The translations under genes were made by a program, and so were the position numbers. DNA of 64,000 nucleotides from Streptomyces sp. CG4 (GTDB lineage: Bacteria > Actinomycetota > Actinomycetes > Streptomycetales > Streptomycetaceae): NCBI RefSeq assembly GCF_041080655.1, contig NZ_CP163525.1:434001-498000 (forward strand), written 5' to 3'. Numbering within the stretch: position 1 is the first letter of the stretch; the number at the start of each line of letters is the position of its first letter. Below are positions 1 through 8,934 of the stretch, piece after piece. The notes under the pieces were generated by a model. The model saw only the letters and a program-made list of their open reading frames with translations. It searched no databases and was not told the origin of the DNA.

Positions 1-1277
1 TCCAGGGCCAGTTCGACGGCGCCCGCGCTCCAGTCCACCTGGTCGGTGGGGGCATCGACATGGAGCGTCGGCGGAACCTCGCCGTGCCGCATGGCCAGCA
101 CCATCTTGATGACCCCGGCGACGCCCGCGGCGGCCTGGGTGTGTCCGAGGTTGGACTTGACCGAGCCCAGCAGCAGCGGCTCCTCGCGGTCCTGGCCGTA
201 GGTGGCGAGCAGGGCCTGGGCCTCGATCGGGTCGCCGAGGGAGGTGCCGGTGCCGTGCGCCTCGACCACGTCGACGTCGACGGGCGTGAGCCCGGCACCG
301 GCCAGCGCCTGGCGGATGACCCGCTGCTGGGAGGGGCCGTTGGGCGCGGTCAGCCGGCTGCTGGCGCCGTCGGAGTTGACCGCGCTGCCGCGGATGACGG
401 CGAGCACCGGATGGCCGTTGCGCCGGGCGTCGGCGAGCCGTTCCAGCAGCAGCATGCCGGCGCCCTCGCCCCAGCCGGTGCCGTCGGCCGCGGCGGCGAA
501 CGCCTTGCAGCGGCCGTCCGCCGCGAGCCCGCGCTGTCGGCTGAAGTCGATGAACGTCTCCGGTGTGGACATCACGGTGACACCGCCGGCCAGGGCGAGC
601 GAGCACTCCCCCGACTGCAGCGCCCGCACCGCCCAGTGCAGGGCGACCAGTGAGGACGAGCAGGCGGTGTCGACGGTGACCACCGGGCCTTCGAGGCCGA
701 AGGTGTAGGCGACGCGGCCGGAGGCGATGCTGGCGGCGCTTCCGTTGGCGAGGTAGCCGTCGAGGTCGTCGGGAACCGAGGTGAGACGGGTGGCGTAGTC
801 GTTGTACATCACGCCGGCGAACACGCCGGTGCGGCTGCCGCGCAGCGAGGCCGGGACGATACCGGCCCGCTCGAAGGCCTCGTGGGACGTCTCCAGCAGC
901 AGCCGCTGCTGCGGGTCCATGGCCAGGGCCTCGCGGGGGCTGATGCCGAAGAAGTCGTAGTCGAAGTCCGCGGCGTCGTGCAGGAATCCGCCGGTGCGGG
1001 CGTAGGTCCTGCCGGCGGTGTCCGGGTCGGGGTCGTACAGGGCCTCCACGTCCCAGCCGCGGTCGGCCGGGAAGCCGGACACCGCGTCGGTCCCCGAGGC
1101 GACCAGGTCCCACAACTCCTCGGGGGTGGTGACGCCGCCCGGGTACCGGCAGCCGATGCCGACGACGGCGACCGGGCCGTGGGCGCGTTGCTCGTTCTCG
1201 CGCAGCCGTCGCCGCGCCTCCCGCAGGTCGGCGGTCGTCCGCCTGAGATAGTCGAGCAGTTGCTCTTCGTTTGTCAC
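1..1277 (-). CDS. Modular type I polyketide synthase, N-terminal part (docking coil and ketosynthase)
   Basis: This is the first ~425 residues of a polyketide synthase; the rest lies beyond the left edge. It starts at GTG 1277, because the nearby ATG at 1288 meets a stop after four codons. Residues 1-32 form an Arg/Glu-rich coiled coil typical of N-terminal docking domains that receive a chain from an upstream PKS subunit. A beta-ketoacyl synthase follows, with the active-site motif DTACSSS (Cys206, codon at 660-662), then EAHGTGT and KSNLGHT. All three catalytic residues (Cys, His, His) are present, so the KS looks active. The docking coil in place of a loading module suggests a downstream extension subunit. 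Domains after the KS and the product cannot be seen. Confidence 0.96.
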   Translation of the reverse strand, partial: MTNEEQLLDYLRRTTADLREARRRLRENEQRAHGPVAVVGIGCRYPGGVTTPEELWDLVASGTDAVSGFPADRGWDVEALYDPDPDTAGRTYARTGGFLHDAADFDYDFFGISPREALAMDPQQRLLLETSHEAFERAGIVPASLRGSRTGVFAGVMYNDYATRLTSVPDDLDGYLANGSAASIASGRVAYTFGLEGPVVTVDTACSSSLVALHWAVRALQSGECSLALAGGVTVMSTPETFIDFSRQRGLAADGRCKAFAAAADGTGWGEGAGMLLLERLADARRNGHPVLAVIRGSAVNSDGASSRLTAPNGPSQQRVIRQALAGAGLTPVDVDVVEAHGTGTSLGDPIEAQALLATYGQDREEPLLLGSVKSNLGHTQAAAGVAGVIKMVLAMRHGEVPPTLHVDAPTDQVDWSAGAVELAL

Positions 1278-1407
1278 CAGCGCGCCATCCGATCGAGATC
1301 GAAGTGAGGGCCTCGGCCGTGCGGATCGCCTCCGGACGGTTTCCGGTCCGCTTCTCCTCCGCAGTCGGAGGCTAGGCAGGGGGTACCGACGCAAGACACC
1401 CCTACAG

Positions 1408-1446
1408 CCCCCAGGGGCCCCGACAGCGGTTAAGGGGTCCTGGGGG
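1408..1446. promoter_or_regulatory. Inverted repeat upstream of the PKS gene (possible operator)
   Basis: The 302-base gap 1278-1579 holds no gene. It contains 8-bp arms CCCCCAGG (1408-1415) and CCTGGGGG (1439-1446) with 23 bases between them, plus flanking CCCCTA and TTAAGGGG motifs of the same C-run/G-run kind. It lies 130-170 bases upstream of the PKS start and downstream of the sigma factor stop. It could bind a cluster regulator or act as a terminator for the gene reading in from the right. The role is inferred. Confidence 0.35.
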
Positions 1447-1579
1447 ACGCACACCTTCCGGCACCGCCAGGTCAGTGGAAGCGGCGGTGGGGGCGGTAGC
1501 GGTGGACGCTCGGGTGGAGGCAGCGCCGGTGGAGGTGGCGAGTGGGCCGGTCGCGTCACCGGAGCGGTGGACGCTGTGC

Positions 1580-2830
1580 TCAGCCGGTGTCGTCGCTGCC
1601 GCGCAGGCGGGCGGTGAGCAGGGAGCGCTCGGCGGGGTTGGCGGTGAGGCGGAGGGCCTCCCGGTCGGCCTCGGCAGCCTCCGTGTCGCGGCCGAGATCG
1701 CGCAGGAGCGCGGCGCGGGTGGCGTGGAAGAGGTGGTAGCGACCGAGGCGGTCCGTGAGGGCGTCGACCTGGGCCAGCGCGGCGGCCGGGCCGTCGGTGT
1801 GGCTGATCACGACGGCACGGTTCAGGCGTACCACCGGTGAGGGGTCGGCGGCCAGCAACATGTCGTAGAGCCGGAGGAGTTGGGGCCAGTCCGTCGCCTT
1901 CCAGCTGGGTGCCTCGCAGTGCACGGCGGCGATGGCGGCCTCGATCTGGTACGGGCCGGTGCGGCCGAGCACGGCGGCCCGCTCGATGAGCGCGGTGGCG
2001 CTGCGGATGCGCTGTGCGTCCCAGCGGGTACGGTCCTGGTCGGCGAGCGGGACGAGCCGCCCGTCGGCGTCGAGGCGGGCGGGCCAGCGGGCCGCGTACA
2101 GGCGGATCAGCGCCAGCAGACCGAGTGGCTCCGGCTCCTGGGGCAGGGCGCCGGCCAGCAGCGCGGCGAGCCATTCCGCGTCGTCGACCAGTTCGCGCCG
2201 CACTCCGAGGTCTCCCCCGGTGGTGAAGCAGCCCTCGTTGAAGACGAGGTACACCACCCGCATGACCTGGGGCAGCCGTTCGGCGCGCTCTTCTGGCTCG
2301 GGTGCGCGGTAGGGGATGCCGGCGGCGTGGATCTTCTGTTTGGCCCGGGTCACCCGCTTGGCGAGGGTGGGTTCGGGCACCATGAACGCCCGCGCGACCT
2401 CGGCGGTGGTCAGACCGACCACGGCGCGCAGGGTGAGCGCGACCTGGGCGTCGGGGTCCAGGGCCGGATGGCAGCAGGTGAAGATCAGCCGCAGGCGGTC
2501 GTCGGGCTCACGCTCGGCCGAGTCGGGCAGGGCCTCGATGCGGGCCGCGAGCTGCGGGAGCCGGTCCTGGAAGCGGGCCTCTCGGCGGATGCGGTCCAGG
2601 GCCTTGTTGCGGGCGCAGGTCAGCAGCCAGGCTCCGGGGCGCCGGGGCGGGCCGGTGCTCGGCCAGCGGCACAGCGCCTCCACGACGGCCTCGCCGACCA
2701 TCTCCTCGGCCAGGTCGAAGTCGCCCAGGAGGCGGACCAGGCTGGCGGTCAGCCGGCCCGCCTCCTCGCGGAAGACCCGCTCGATCAGTGACCTGGTGGC
2801 CTGGGCGCCGACCGGGTCAGCGCTCGACAA
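1580..2830 (-). CDS. RNA polymerase sigma factor, ECF42-type with C-terminal DUF6596/TPR-like extension
   Basis: About 416 residues. The first ~170 carry sigma region 2 ([15 protein letters not shown], then [15 protein letters not shown]) and region 4 ([28 protein letters not shown]). The remaining ~240 residues are helical with [12 protein letters not shown] segments typical of the long extension in ECF42 factors, which lack a classical anti-sigma factor. TTG 2830 is chosen because GGAGG sits nine bases before it; the frame is open up to ATG 2854. It overlaps the end of the upstream DGPF/YciI gene by 14 bases, so the pair is translationally coupled. ECF42 factors are known to be co-encoded with DGPF proteins, and the extension is thought to control activity. 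The target regulon is unknown. Confidence 0.9.
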   Translation of the reverse strand: MSSADPVGAQATRSLIERVFREEAGRLTASLVRLLGDFDLAEEMVGEAVVEALCRWPSTGPPRRPGAWLLTCARNKALDRIRREARFQDRLPQLAARIEALPDSAEREPDDRLRLIFTCCHPALDPDAQVALTLRAVVGLTTAEVARAFMVPEPTLAKRVTRAKQKIHAAGIPYRAPEPEERAERLPQVMRVVYLVFNEGCFTTGGDLGVRRELVDDAEWLAALLAGALPQEPEPLGLLALIRLYAARWPARLDADGRLVPLADQDRTRWDAQRIRSATALIERAAVLGRTGPYQIEAAIAAVHCEAPSWKATDWPQLLRLYDMLLAADPSPVVRLNRAVVISHTDGPAAALAQVDALTDRLGRYHLFHATRAALLRDLGRDTEAAEADREALRLTANPAERSLLTARLRGSDDTG

Positions 2831-3158
2831 TCGGACGCACCTCCACCTTGCCATCGGGCACCGGGAAGCTCGCCGCCAGCGCCAGGGCGGCGTCCAGGTC
2901 CGGTACGTCGACGATCGCGTAGCCGCCGATGGCCTCCTTGGCCTCCAGCAGCGGGCGGTCGATCATGCTGGCTCGGCCCTCCTCGACCACCACCGTCGTC
3001 GCGGTCTCGGGTTCGCGCAGCTGGTTGGCTTCGACGATCGTCCCGTCCGCGCGGTGCTTGGTGAACCATTCCACGATCCCGCCGAACACCTCCGCGCGCT
3101 CCTGCTCGGAGCCCTCCTCCTGCCAGGCGCCGCGGGTCAGCAGCAGTACGTACTTCAT
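2817..3158 (-). CDS. DGPF/YciI-family protein, partner of the ECF42 sigma factor
   Basis: A 113-residue single-domain protein beginning MKYVLLL and containing the IGGYAIVDVPDLDAALALA segment typical of YCII-related (DGPF) proteins. These have a ferredoxin-like alpha/beta fold, and their biochemical role is mostly unknown. ATG 3158 is preferred over ATG 3179 because AAGGAGG lies 5-11 bases upstream. It is the first gene of a two-gene operon with the sigma factor. DGPF genes are the standard neighbours and likely targets of ECF42 factors, so positive autoregulation is plausible. Confidence 0.9.
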   Translation of the reverse strand: MKYVLLLTRGAWQEEGSEQERAEVFGGIVEWFTKHRADGTIVEANQLREPETATTVVVEEGRASMIDRPLLEAKEAIGGYAIVDVPDLDAALALAASFPVPDGKVEVRPIVER

Positions 3159-3195
3159 GGTGTCCTCCTTGGCCGTCATGGTTGTCTACCTTCAC

Positions 3196-3222
3196 GACGA
3201 ACGGGCCGGCCCCGAAAGGACA
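3196..3222 (-). promoter_or_regulatory. Possible ECF-type promoter of the DGPF-sigma operon
   Basis: Reading the minus strand, TGTCC (3222-3218) and CGTC (3199-3196) are separated by 18 bases and lie about 40 bases upstream of the DGPF start codon. A TGTC-type -35 with a CGTC-type -10 is common for ECF-dependent promoters. The assignment to this sigma factor is inference. Confidence 0.3.
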
Positions 3223-3424
3223 GCGGACACCCGGTCATCGGATTCACTCCGTAGGCATACCGTCGGGCGGGCCGGGCGCCGCGGCCATCTGGCGCCGGAT
3301 GAGTCCGGGTGGCCTCGGACTGGTGATGCTCGCCGAGATGATGCCGCACGGCGGCGTGCGGCACTCCGCCACGGCAGCGGCCTCTCCCTGGCCAGGCTGT
3401 TGGACTGCACGCAGGCCAGGCACG

Positions 3425-3847
3425 TCACGCTGTGACGTCCGCCGGGCCGGCCTCGAGGATCTTCTTGAGGGTGGCGAGTTCGGTGTCGACCAGGTCGGTC
3501 TGCTGCTTGAACTCGGCGTCGTCGAGCGACGGCGGCTGATGGAAGGTGATCATGAATTCGGCGCCGTCGCCGTTGGGGACCACGCGGGCCGGCACGCGCC
3601 ACGCGGCGGTGTCGTCGACGTAGTCGTGATCGAGGATGCCGGACTCGGCATCGGCCCGCAGGCGCAGCCTGGCCGGGCCGAGCGGGGTGGACATGCGCCA
3701 CCAGTCGGGGTCGTCGGTGGGCTCGATGGAGCGGACGTTGACCACGGCCCACCTGGGCCAGTTCGCGGGATCGGCGAGGAAGGCGAAGACCTGTTCGCTC
3801 GGGCGGTCGATGCCGATGGTCTTGGTGACGGAGTGACTGATGCTCAT
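3425..3847 (-). CDS. SRPBCC-family (polyketide cyclase/START-like) protein
   Basis: 140 residues with the helix-grip N-terminus IGIDRPSEQVFAFLADPANWPRW that opens SRPBCC proteins, followed by alternating strands (FMITFHQPPSLDD) and a long C-terminal helix. Such proteins bind hydrophobic ligands; no catalytic residues can be assigned. ATG 3847 follows GAGAAG. It starts 12 bases after the stop of the marR gene on the same strand, so the two are probably co-transcribed and the protein may handle the ligand sensed by MarR or be part of the same stress response. Confidence 0.85.
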   Translation of the reverse strand: MSISHSVTKTIGIDRPSEQVFAFLADPANWPRWAVVNVRSIEPTDDPDWWRMSTPLGPARLRLRADAESGILDHDYVDDTAAWRVPARVVPNGDGAEFMITFHQPPSLDDAEFKQQTDLVDTELATLKKILEAGPADVTA

Positions 3848-3859
3848 CGTGCGCTTCTC

Positions 3860-4312
3860 TCAGGGGTTGTCGGGCGGCGCCGTGGGGTGGGCGGCGCCCA
3901 CCAGTCGCCGGATCCACTGCTCCAGCTGCCGGCGCTGAGCGGCGTCGAGCGAGCCGAAGTAGTGGTGGTCGTTGCGGTCGGCCAGCTCGGCCAGCACCGG
4001 TACGAGGGCCTGTCCCTGATCGGTCAGGACGAGCCGGACCGTGCGCCGGGAGGCGGGGTCCGGCTCGCGGCCGATGAGGCCCTTGGCCATGAGGCGGTCG
4101 ACCAGGCGGGATACGGCTCCCGGGTCGATGTCCATGTGCGCGGCCACGGCCTTGGTGGTGTCGTGGCCGTGGAACACGCTGACCATCACGCCCCACTGGG
4201 AGACGGTGACGTCATGCCGGGCGAGTTCGGTCTCGAACCGGCTGTGCACCTCGTCGGACAGGCGACGGAGCCAGTAGCCGAGGTGGTCGTGGAGTCCGCT
4301 CGTGTTGGTCAC
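3860..4312 (-). CDS. MarR-family transcriptional regulator
   Basis: 150 residues with a winged helix-turn-helix (VSQWGVMVSVFHGHDTTKAVAAHMDIDPGAVSRLVDRLMAKGLIGREPDPASRRTVRL spans the HTH and wing in four runs) flanked by dimerisation helices. GTG 4312 is the only start that fits the N-terminus. Upstream is an inverted repeat placed between plausible -35 and -10 elements, so negative autoregulation of this gene and the downstream SRPBCC gene is likely. The FAD monooxygenase gene ends only 32 bases upstream on the same strand and could read into it. Confidence 0.92.
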   Translation of the reverse strand: MTNTSGLHDHLGYWLRRLSDEVHSRFETELARHDVTVSQWGVMVSVFHGHDTTKAVAAHMDIDPGAVSRLVDRLMAKGLIGREPDPASRRTVRLVLTDQGQALVPVLAELADRNDHHYFGSLDAAQRRQLEQWIRRLVGAAHPTAPPDNP

Positions 4313-4324
4313 ACGTCCAGCATC

Positions 4325-4347
4325 GTTGTCACGACAACTCTTGTCAA
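4325..4347 (-). promoter_or_regulatory. marR promoter and operator
   Basis: On the minus strand TTGACA (4347-4342) is followed, after a 17-base spacer, by GATGCT as a weak -10. Inside the spacer is the palindrome GTTGTC-AC-GACAAC (4325-4338) with perfect 6-bp arms. A MarR dimer bound here would block RNA polymerase. The -35 box overlaps the last codon of the upstream monooxygenase gene. Confidence 0.6.
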
Positions 4348-5609
4348 GGCAATCGTGTGTCGGTGCGCTGCGCCCGGGGCCGGACCGCCGCGGCGGGTGG
4401 GCGTTCCCTGAGGGCGCCGTAGCCGATGAAGTACGCGGGGATCCGGCGGATCCAGCGCGACTCCGCGAGCAGCCGCCCCACGCGCCGGGCCCGGCCGGCG
4501 CTCCCGAGGGGCGGCCGGCCCTGCAGGACGGGCGCGATGAAGCGGGCGTGGGCCGTCCGCTGGAGAGCCTGGGTGGCGACAGTGGTGGGCAGGCGGCGGC
4601 GCTGCACCCGGCGTACGTCGCGCAGGCCCACGGTTCCCCGGCGCAGTGGCCCGGTGAGATAGCGGGCGGCGGCCACGGCGTCCTGTACCGCGAGGTTGAT
4701 GCCGATGCCGAAGACCGGGGACATCGCGTGCGCGGCGTCGCCGATGCACAGCAGACCGGGCCGGTGCCAGCGGCGCAGCCGGTCCAGGCGTACGTCGAGC
4801 AGCTTGACCTCGTCCCAGGAGCGCAGGGCGTGCACGCGGTCGGCCATCCAGGGGGCGGCGGCCGCGAACTCGGCCAGGAAGCGGTCGAGTCCGGCGGCGC
4901 GGCGCTCGGTGTTCGTACCCTTGGGGATGAGTCCGGCGCACTGCCAGTAGTCGCCGCGGTCGATCATCGCGGTCAGGAAGCGGTCACCGGCGGCGCCGAC
5001 GAGCCCCTGCGGGTCGTCCTGCCGGCGCGGCAGCCGGAACCACCACGCGTCCATCGGGCAGGTGAAGCCGTGCAGTCCCAGTTCCGGCCGGGCCCGGGCC
5101 AGTGAGCCGCGGCCGTCGCAGGCGACGGTGAGGAGGGCGCGCAGCTCGCCGGTGCGGCCGTCGGAGGTGCGGTAGCGCACCCCGGTCACCCTCCCGGACT
5201 CGATCAGGAAACCGGTGGCCTCCGTGTTCATCCGCAGATGGAAGGCCGGCTCGCGCCCCGCCTCGTCCGCGAGGAGGTCCAGCAGGTCCCACTGGGGCAC
5301 CATCGCGACGTAGTTGTAGGGACCGGGCAGCACGGAGAGGTCTCCGACCGTGACCGTCGAGCGGCCGGGTCCGACCGGCAGCCGGACGGTGCGTACCCGG
5401 CGCTGCGGCAGCCGGGCGAAGCGCTCGGCCAGGCCGAGGTCGTCCAGCAGTGCCAGGGTGGAGGGATGGACGGTGTCGCCGCGGAAGTCGCGCAGGAAGT
5501 CGCCGTGCTTCTCCAGCACCGTCACGTCGACGCCGGAGCGGGCCAGCAGCAGGGCGAGCACCATCCCCGCGGGGCCGCCTCCCACGACACAGCACGTGGT
5601 CTGTTCCAT
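4344..5609 (-). CDS. FAD-dependent aromatic hydroxylase (PHBH-fold monooxygenase)
   Basis: 421 residues of the class A flavoprotein monooxygenase family. The N-terminal Rossmann motif VVGGGPAGMVLALLLARSG binds ADP, CDGRGS is the DG motif near residue 165, and CIGDAAHAMSPVFGIGINLA is the GD/FAD-ribityl motif. It likely uses NAD(P)H and O2 to hydroxylate or epoxidise an aromatic or polyketide substrate. ATG 5609 is chosen over GTG 5627 because AGGA lies upstream. It stands alone between marR and xdhC, with its own palindrome (5638-5655), and no dedicated TetR gene beside it. The substrate is unknown. Confidence 0.92.
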   Translation of the reverse strand: MEQTTCCVVGGGPAGMVLALLLARSGVDVTVLEKHGDFLRDFRGDTVHPSTLALLDDLGLAERFARLPQRRVRTVRLPVGPGRSTVTVGDLSVLPGPYNYVAMVPQWDLLDLLADEAGREPAFHLRMNTEATGFLIESGRVTGVRYRTSDGRTGELRALLTVACDGRGSLARARPELGLHGFTCPMDAWWFRLPRRQDDPQGLVGAAGDRFLTAMIDRGDYWQCAGLIPKGTNTERRAAGLDRFLAEFAAAAPWMADRVHALRSWDEVKLLDVRLDRLRRWHRPGLLCIGDAAHAMSPVFGIGINLAVQDAVAAARYLTGPLRRGTVGLRDVRRVQRRRLPTTVATQALQRTAHARFIAPVLQGRPPLGSAGRARRVGRLLAESRWIRRIPAYFIGYGALRERPPAAAVRPRAQRTDTRLP

Positions 5610-5637
5610 GGCAGTCCTGCCCTTCACAAGAGCAGTA

Positions 5638-5655
5638 ATTCATCGGTCGATGAAT
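5638..5655. promoter_or_regulatory. 18-bp palindrome in front of the FAD monooxygenase gene
   Basis: ATTCATCGGTCGATGAAT has perfect 8-bp arms around GT and sits 29 bases before the monooxygenase start codon, overlapping an AT-rich CATATTCAT stretch that could be a -10 region. This is the size and symmetry of a TetR-type operator. No repressor gene is adjacent, so the controlling protein is encoded elsewhere or was lost. Confidence 0.6.
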
Positions 5656-5666
5656 ATGCTACCCCT

Positions 5667-6803
5667 TCAGGCGGCCGCCGACCTCCCTTGTGCCGGGGTG
5701 TCCCGGTGAATCGGCGCGTTCGAACCGGTCAGGGGGACGCCCGTGCCGCCCCGCCGCGCGGCGACGATCTCCGCCGCGATCGACAGGGCGGTCTCCTCCG
5801 GTGTCCGGGCGCCCAGGTCGAGGCCGATCGGCGAGCGCAGCCGGGCCAGTTCCGCATCGGTCACGCCTTCCGACCGCAGCCGGCGCTCGCGGTCCTCGTG
5901 GGTGCGGCGCGAGCCCATCGCCCCGATGAACGCCGCCGGCCTGCGCAGCGCCGCCTTCAGCAGGGGTACGTCGAACTTCGCGTCGTGGGTGAGCACGCAC
6001 AGGACCGTTCGGGCGTCGGTCCCGGTGCGCCGCAGGTAGCGGTGCGGCCAGTCGACGACGACCTCGTCGGCGTCCGGGAAGCGGCCCCGTGTGGCGAACA
6101 CCGGGCGGGCGTCGCAGACGGTCACGTGGTAGCCGAGGAACTTCCCGGCCCGGGCCAGCGCCGACGCGAAGTCGATCGCACCGAACACGATCATGCGCGG
6201 GGGCGGCACGTTCGACTCGACCAGCAGGGTGACACCGCCGGGGCAGTGCGAACCGTCCGCCGAGACGTCCACCGTGCCGGTGCGGCCCGCCTCCAGCAGG
6301 GCGCGGGCCTCGGCCGCCGCCGTCCGGTCCAGGTCCGGGTGGCCGCCGAGACCACCCTCGTACGTGCCGTCGGGCCGCACCAGCAGGGCGCGCCCGAGGA
6401 GTTCGGCCGGGCCGCGGGCGACCCGGACGAGGGCCGTCGGCTCATTCCGGGCGGCGGCCGAGAGCGCCGCCGCCAGGGCCGCGGCAGGCTCTGCGGCCAC
6501 GGGCGTGATCAGCACCTCGATGGTCCCGCCGCAGGTCAGCCCCACGGCGAAGGCGTCCTCGTCGCTGTAGCCGAACCGTTCGAGCAGGCTCTCTCCGGTC
6601 CGCAGCGCCTCCAGGCACAGGTCGTACACCGCGCCCTCCACGCAGCCGCCGGAGACCGAGCCGATGACGGTGCCCGCGCTGTCGACGGCGAGGGCGGCGC
6701 CGGGACCGCGCGGGGCGCTGCCGCCGACCGCCACCACGGTCGCGACGGCGAACTCCCGGCCCTCCTCGATCCAGCGCCGCAACTCCTCGGCCAGGTCAAG
6801 CAT
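5667..6803 (-). CDS. XdhC/CoxI-family molybdenum cofactor maturation protein
   Basis: 378 residues. The N-terminal XdhC/CoxI segment (ATVVAVGGSAPRGPGAALAV, SGGCVEGAVYD, LTCGGTIEVLI) and the C-terminal Rossmann-like domain (MIVFGAIDFASALARAGKFLGYHVTVCD, DARTVLCVLTHDAKFD, IGAMGSRRTHEDR) match proteins that bind molybdenum cofactor and deliver its sulfurated form to xanthine dehydrogenase-type enzymes. ATG 6803 overlaps the end of the catalytic subunit gene by eight bases, so it is the last gene of the molybdenum hydroxylase operon. Longer in-frame upstream starts lie wholly inside that gene and are not used. Confidence 0.93.
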   Translation of the reverse strand: MLDLAEELRRWIEEGREFAVATVVAVGGSAPRGPGAALAVDSAGTVIGSVSGGCVEGAVYDLCLEALRTGESLLERFGYSDEDAFAVGLTCGGTIEVLITPVAAEPAAALAAALSAAARNEPTALVRVARGPAELLGRALLVRPDGTYEGGLGGHPDLDRTAAAEARALLEAGRTGTVDVSADGSHCPGGVTLLVESNVPPPRMIVFGAIDFASALARAGKFLGYHVTVCDARPVFATRGRFPDADEVVVDWPHRYLRRTGTDARTVLCVLTHDAKFDVPLLKAALRRPAAFIGAMGSRRTHEDRERRLRSEGVTDAELARLRSPIGLDLGARTPEETALSIAAEIVAARRGGTGVPLTGSNAPIHRDTPAQGRSAAA

Positions 6804-8934
6804 CCGGAGCTCCCGCGGCGGCCGACAGGACGCGGTCCGGCCGGATCGGCAGGCTGCGGTGGCGTACGCCGGTCGCGTGCCAGACCGCATTGGCGAGGGC
6901 GGCCGCTGCGCCGACGATGCCGATCTCGCCGATGCCCTTGATCCCGACCGGGTCGCTCGGGTCGGTGTCCTCGATCCAGTCGGCCTCGATCCCGGGCACA
7001 TCGGCGTGTGTCGCCACGTGGTAGCCCGCGAGGTCGGCGCCGACATGCCCGCCCGAGGCGCGGTCCCGGACGGCCTCCTCGTGCAGCGCCATGGAGATGC
7101 CCCAGATCATGCCGCCGAGGAACTGCCCGCGTGCGGTGAGGGGGTTGACGATCCGGCCCGCCGCGAAGATGCCGAGCATGCGGCGCACCCGTACCTCGCC
7201 GGTGGTGACGTCCACGGCGACCTCGGCGAACTGGGCGCCGAAGGAGTGCCGTTCGGCGGGGGTCAGGGCGCCGATGGCCGCGGCGGTGTCGGACCGTACC
7301 GTGATGCCCTCGAGCGGGATGCCGGCACCGAGCGCCAGCCGTTCCAGCAGTTCTCCGGCCGCGGCCCTGACGGCCCAGGACCAGGAGCGGGTGCCCATGG
7401 AACCGCCGGCGATCATCGCCGGTCCGAAGTCGCTGTCGCCGATGCGCACATGGACACGTTCCGGCGGCACCTGGAGTGCGTCCGCGGCGACCAGGGTGAG
7501 TGCGGTGCGGGCCCCGGTGCCGATGTCGGCCGCGGAGATCCGGACGGTGAAGGTGCCGTCCGGGTGCGCGGTCGCGGTCGCGGTGGACGGTACGGCGCCG
7601 GACGGGAAGGAGGCCGCCGCGGTACCCGTACCGAGCAGCCAGCGGCCGTCCCGGCGCACTCCGGGGCGCGGGTCGCGGTCCGCCCAGCCGAACCTGCGGG
7701 CACCCTCCCGGAAGCAGGCGGCCAGATTGCGGCCGGCGAACGGCAGGCCGGAGACCGGCCCCTTGTCGGGTTCGTTGCGCAGACGCAGCTCGATGGGGTC
7801 GAGCCCGCACTTCTCGGCCAGTTCGTCGAGCGCCACTTCGAGCGCGAACGACCCCGGCGCCTCGCCCGGAGCGCGCATGAACGTCGGGGTCGGCACGTCC
7901 AGCCGTACGACACGGTTGGCGGTGTGGTGGGCCCCGGCGTCGTACATCACCCGAGCCACCCCGGCGCTCGGTTCGATGAACTCGTACACCGTGGAGGTCA
8001 GGCTCAGCGAGCGGTGCTCCAGTGCGCGCAGCCGTCCGTCGGCGTCGGCGCCGAGGCGCACGCGCTGGGTGGTGGGGCTGCGGTAGCCGGCCAGCGAGAA
8101 CATCTGACGCCGGGTCAGGACGACGCGTACCGGCCGTTGCAGCAAGGTCGCGGCCATCACGGCGGCCACCTGGTGGGCGCGTACGCCCTTGCTGCCGAAG
8201 CCGCCGCCGACGTGTTCGGAGCGCACACGGACGGCGGCCGGGTCGAGCGAGAAGAGGTTGGCGAGTTCACCGACGACCCAGGTGGCGCCCTGGTTGGAGT
8301 CGATCAGTTCCAGTCGGCCGCCCTCCCAACGGGCGGTCGCCGCATGGGGCTCCATCGGGTTGTGGTGCTCTTCGGGGGTGGTGTACTCGGCGTCCACGAC
8401 GACGGCCGAGGAGGCCAGTGCGGCGTCGAGGTCGCCCTTCTCCGTCACCGCCGGCATATGGCCGTCCACCGGGTAGGCGTCCGGGTGCTCGCCGTCGAAC
8501 TCGACGTCGTGAGGCTCCTGTTCGTAGTGCACTACGAGCGCCTCGGCGGCTTCCCTGGCCTGCTCGGACGTCTCGGCCACGACCAGCGCCACCGGCCAGC
8601 CCAGGTGGGGCACCCGGTCGTGCTGGAAGACGGCGATGGTCGGATCCGGGCGCATGCCCATCAGGCCGGTGTAGTCGGTCTCGACGCGTGGGGCGTTGCG
8701 GTGGTCCAGGACGGCGAGGACGCCCGGCATGGCCAGGACGGCCTCGCTGTCGAGGGTACGGATGCGGCCGCGGGCGACCGTGGACAGCACGAGCCAGCCG
8801 TACGCGAGGTCGGCGAACGGCACCTCCCCGGCGTAGCGGGCCGCTCCGGTGACCTTGTCCCGCCCCTCGATGCGGGTGTGCGCGGTGCCGACGGAGGACG
8901 TCCGTACAGGTGCTCCGGTGATGGCGGTGGTCAT
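6796..8934 (-). CDS. Molybdopterin-binding catalytic subunit of a xanthine dehydrogenase/aldehyde oxidoreductase (PaoC/YagR-like)
   Basis: 712 residues, the usual length for the separate large subunit of three-subunit molybdenum hydroxylases. The N-terminal part (RIEGRDKVTGAARYAGEV) is the aldehyde oxidase a/b hammerhead domain. HVGGGFGSKGVRAHQ and MRAPGEAPGSFALEVALDELA bind the pterin. PVGIKGIGEIGIVG near the C-terminus holds the invariant catalytic Glu. It would oxidise an aldehyde or N-heterocycle with water as oxygen source, passing electrons to the Fe-S and FAD subunits. It overlaps the FAD gene by four bases (ATGA) and xdhC by eight. No export signal is seen, so a cytoplasmic complex is likely. 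The substrate is unknown. Confidence 0.94.
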   Translation of the reverse strand: MTTAITGAPVRTSSVGTAHTRIEGRDKVTGAARYAGEVPFADLAYGWLVLSTVARGRIRTLDSEAVLAMPGVLAVLDHRNAPRVETDYTGLMGMRPDPTIAVFQHDRVPHLGWPVALVVAETSEQAREAAEALVVHYEQEPHDVEFDGEHPDAYPVDGHMPAVTEKGDLDAALASSAVVVDAEYTTPEEHHNPMEPHAATARWEGGRLELIDSNQGATWVVGELANLFSLDPAAVRVRSEHVGGGFGSKGVRAHQVAAVMAATLLQRPVRVVLTRRQMFSLAGYRSPTTQRVRLGADADGRLRALEHRSLSLTSTVYEFIEPSAGVARVMYDAGAHHTANRVVRLDVPTPTFMRAPGEAPGSFALEVALDELAEKCGLDPIELRLRNEPDKGPVSGLPFAGRNLAACFREGARRFGWADRDPRPGVRRDGRWLLGTGTAAASFPSGAVPSTATATAHPDGTFTVRISAADIGTGARTALTLVAADALQVPPERVHVRIGDSDFGPAMIAGGSMGTRSWSWAVRAAAGELLERLALGAGIPLEGITVRSDTAAAIGALTPAERHSFGAQFAEVAVDVTTGEVRVRRMLGIFAAGRIVNPLTARGQFLGGMIWGISMALHEEAVRDRASGGHVGADLAGYHVATHADVPGIEADWIEDTDPSDPVGIKGIGEIGIVGAAAALANAVWHATGVRHRSLPIRPDRVLSAAAGAPDA

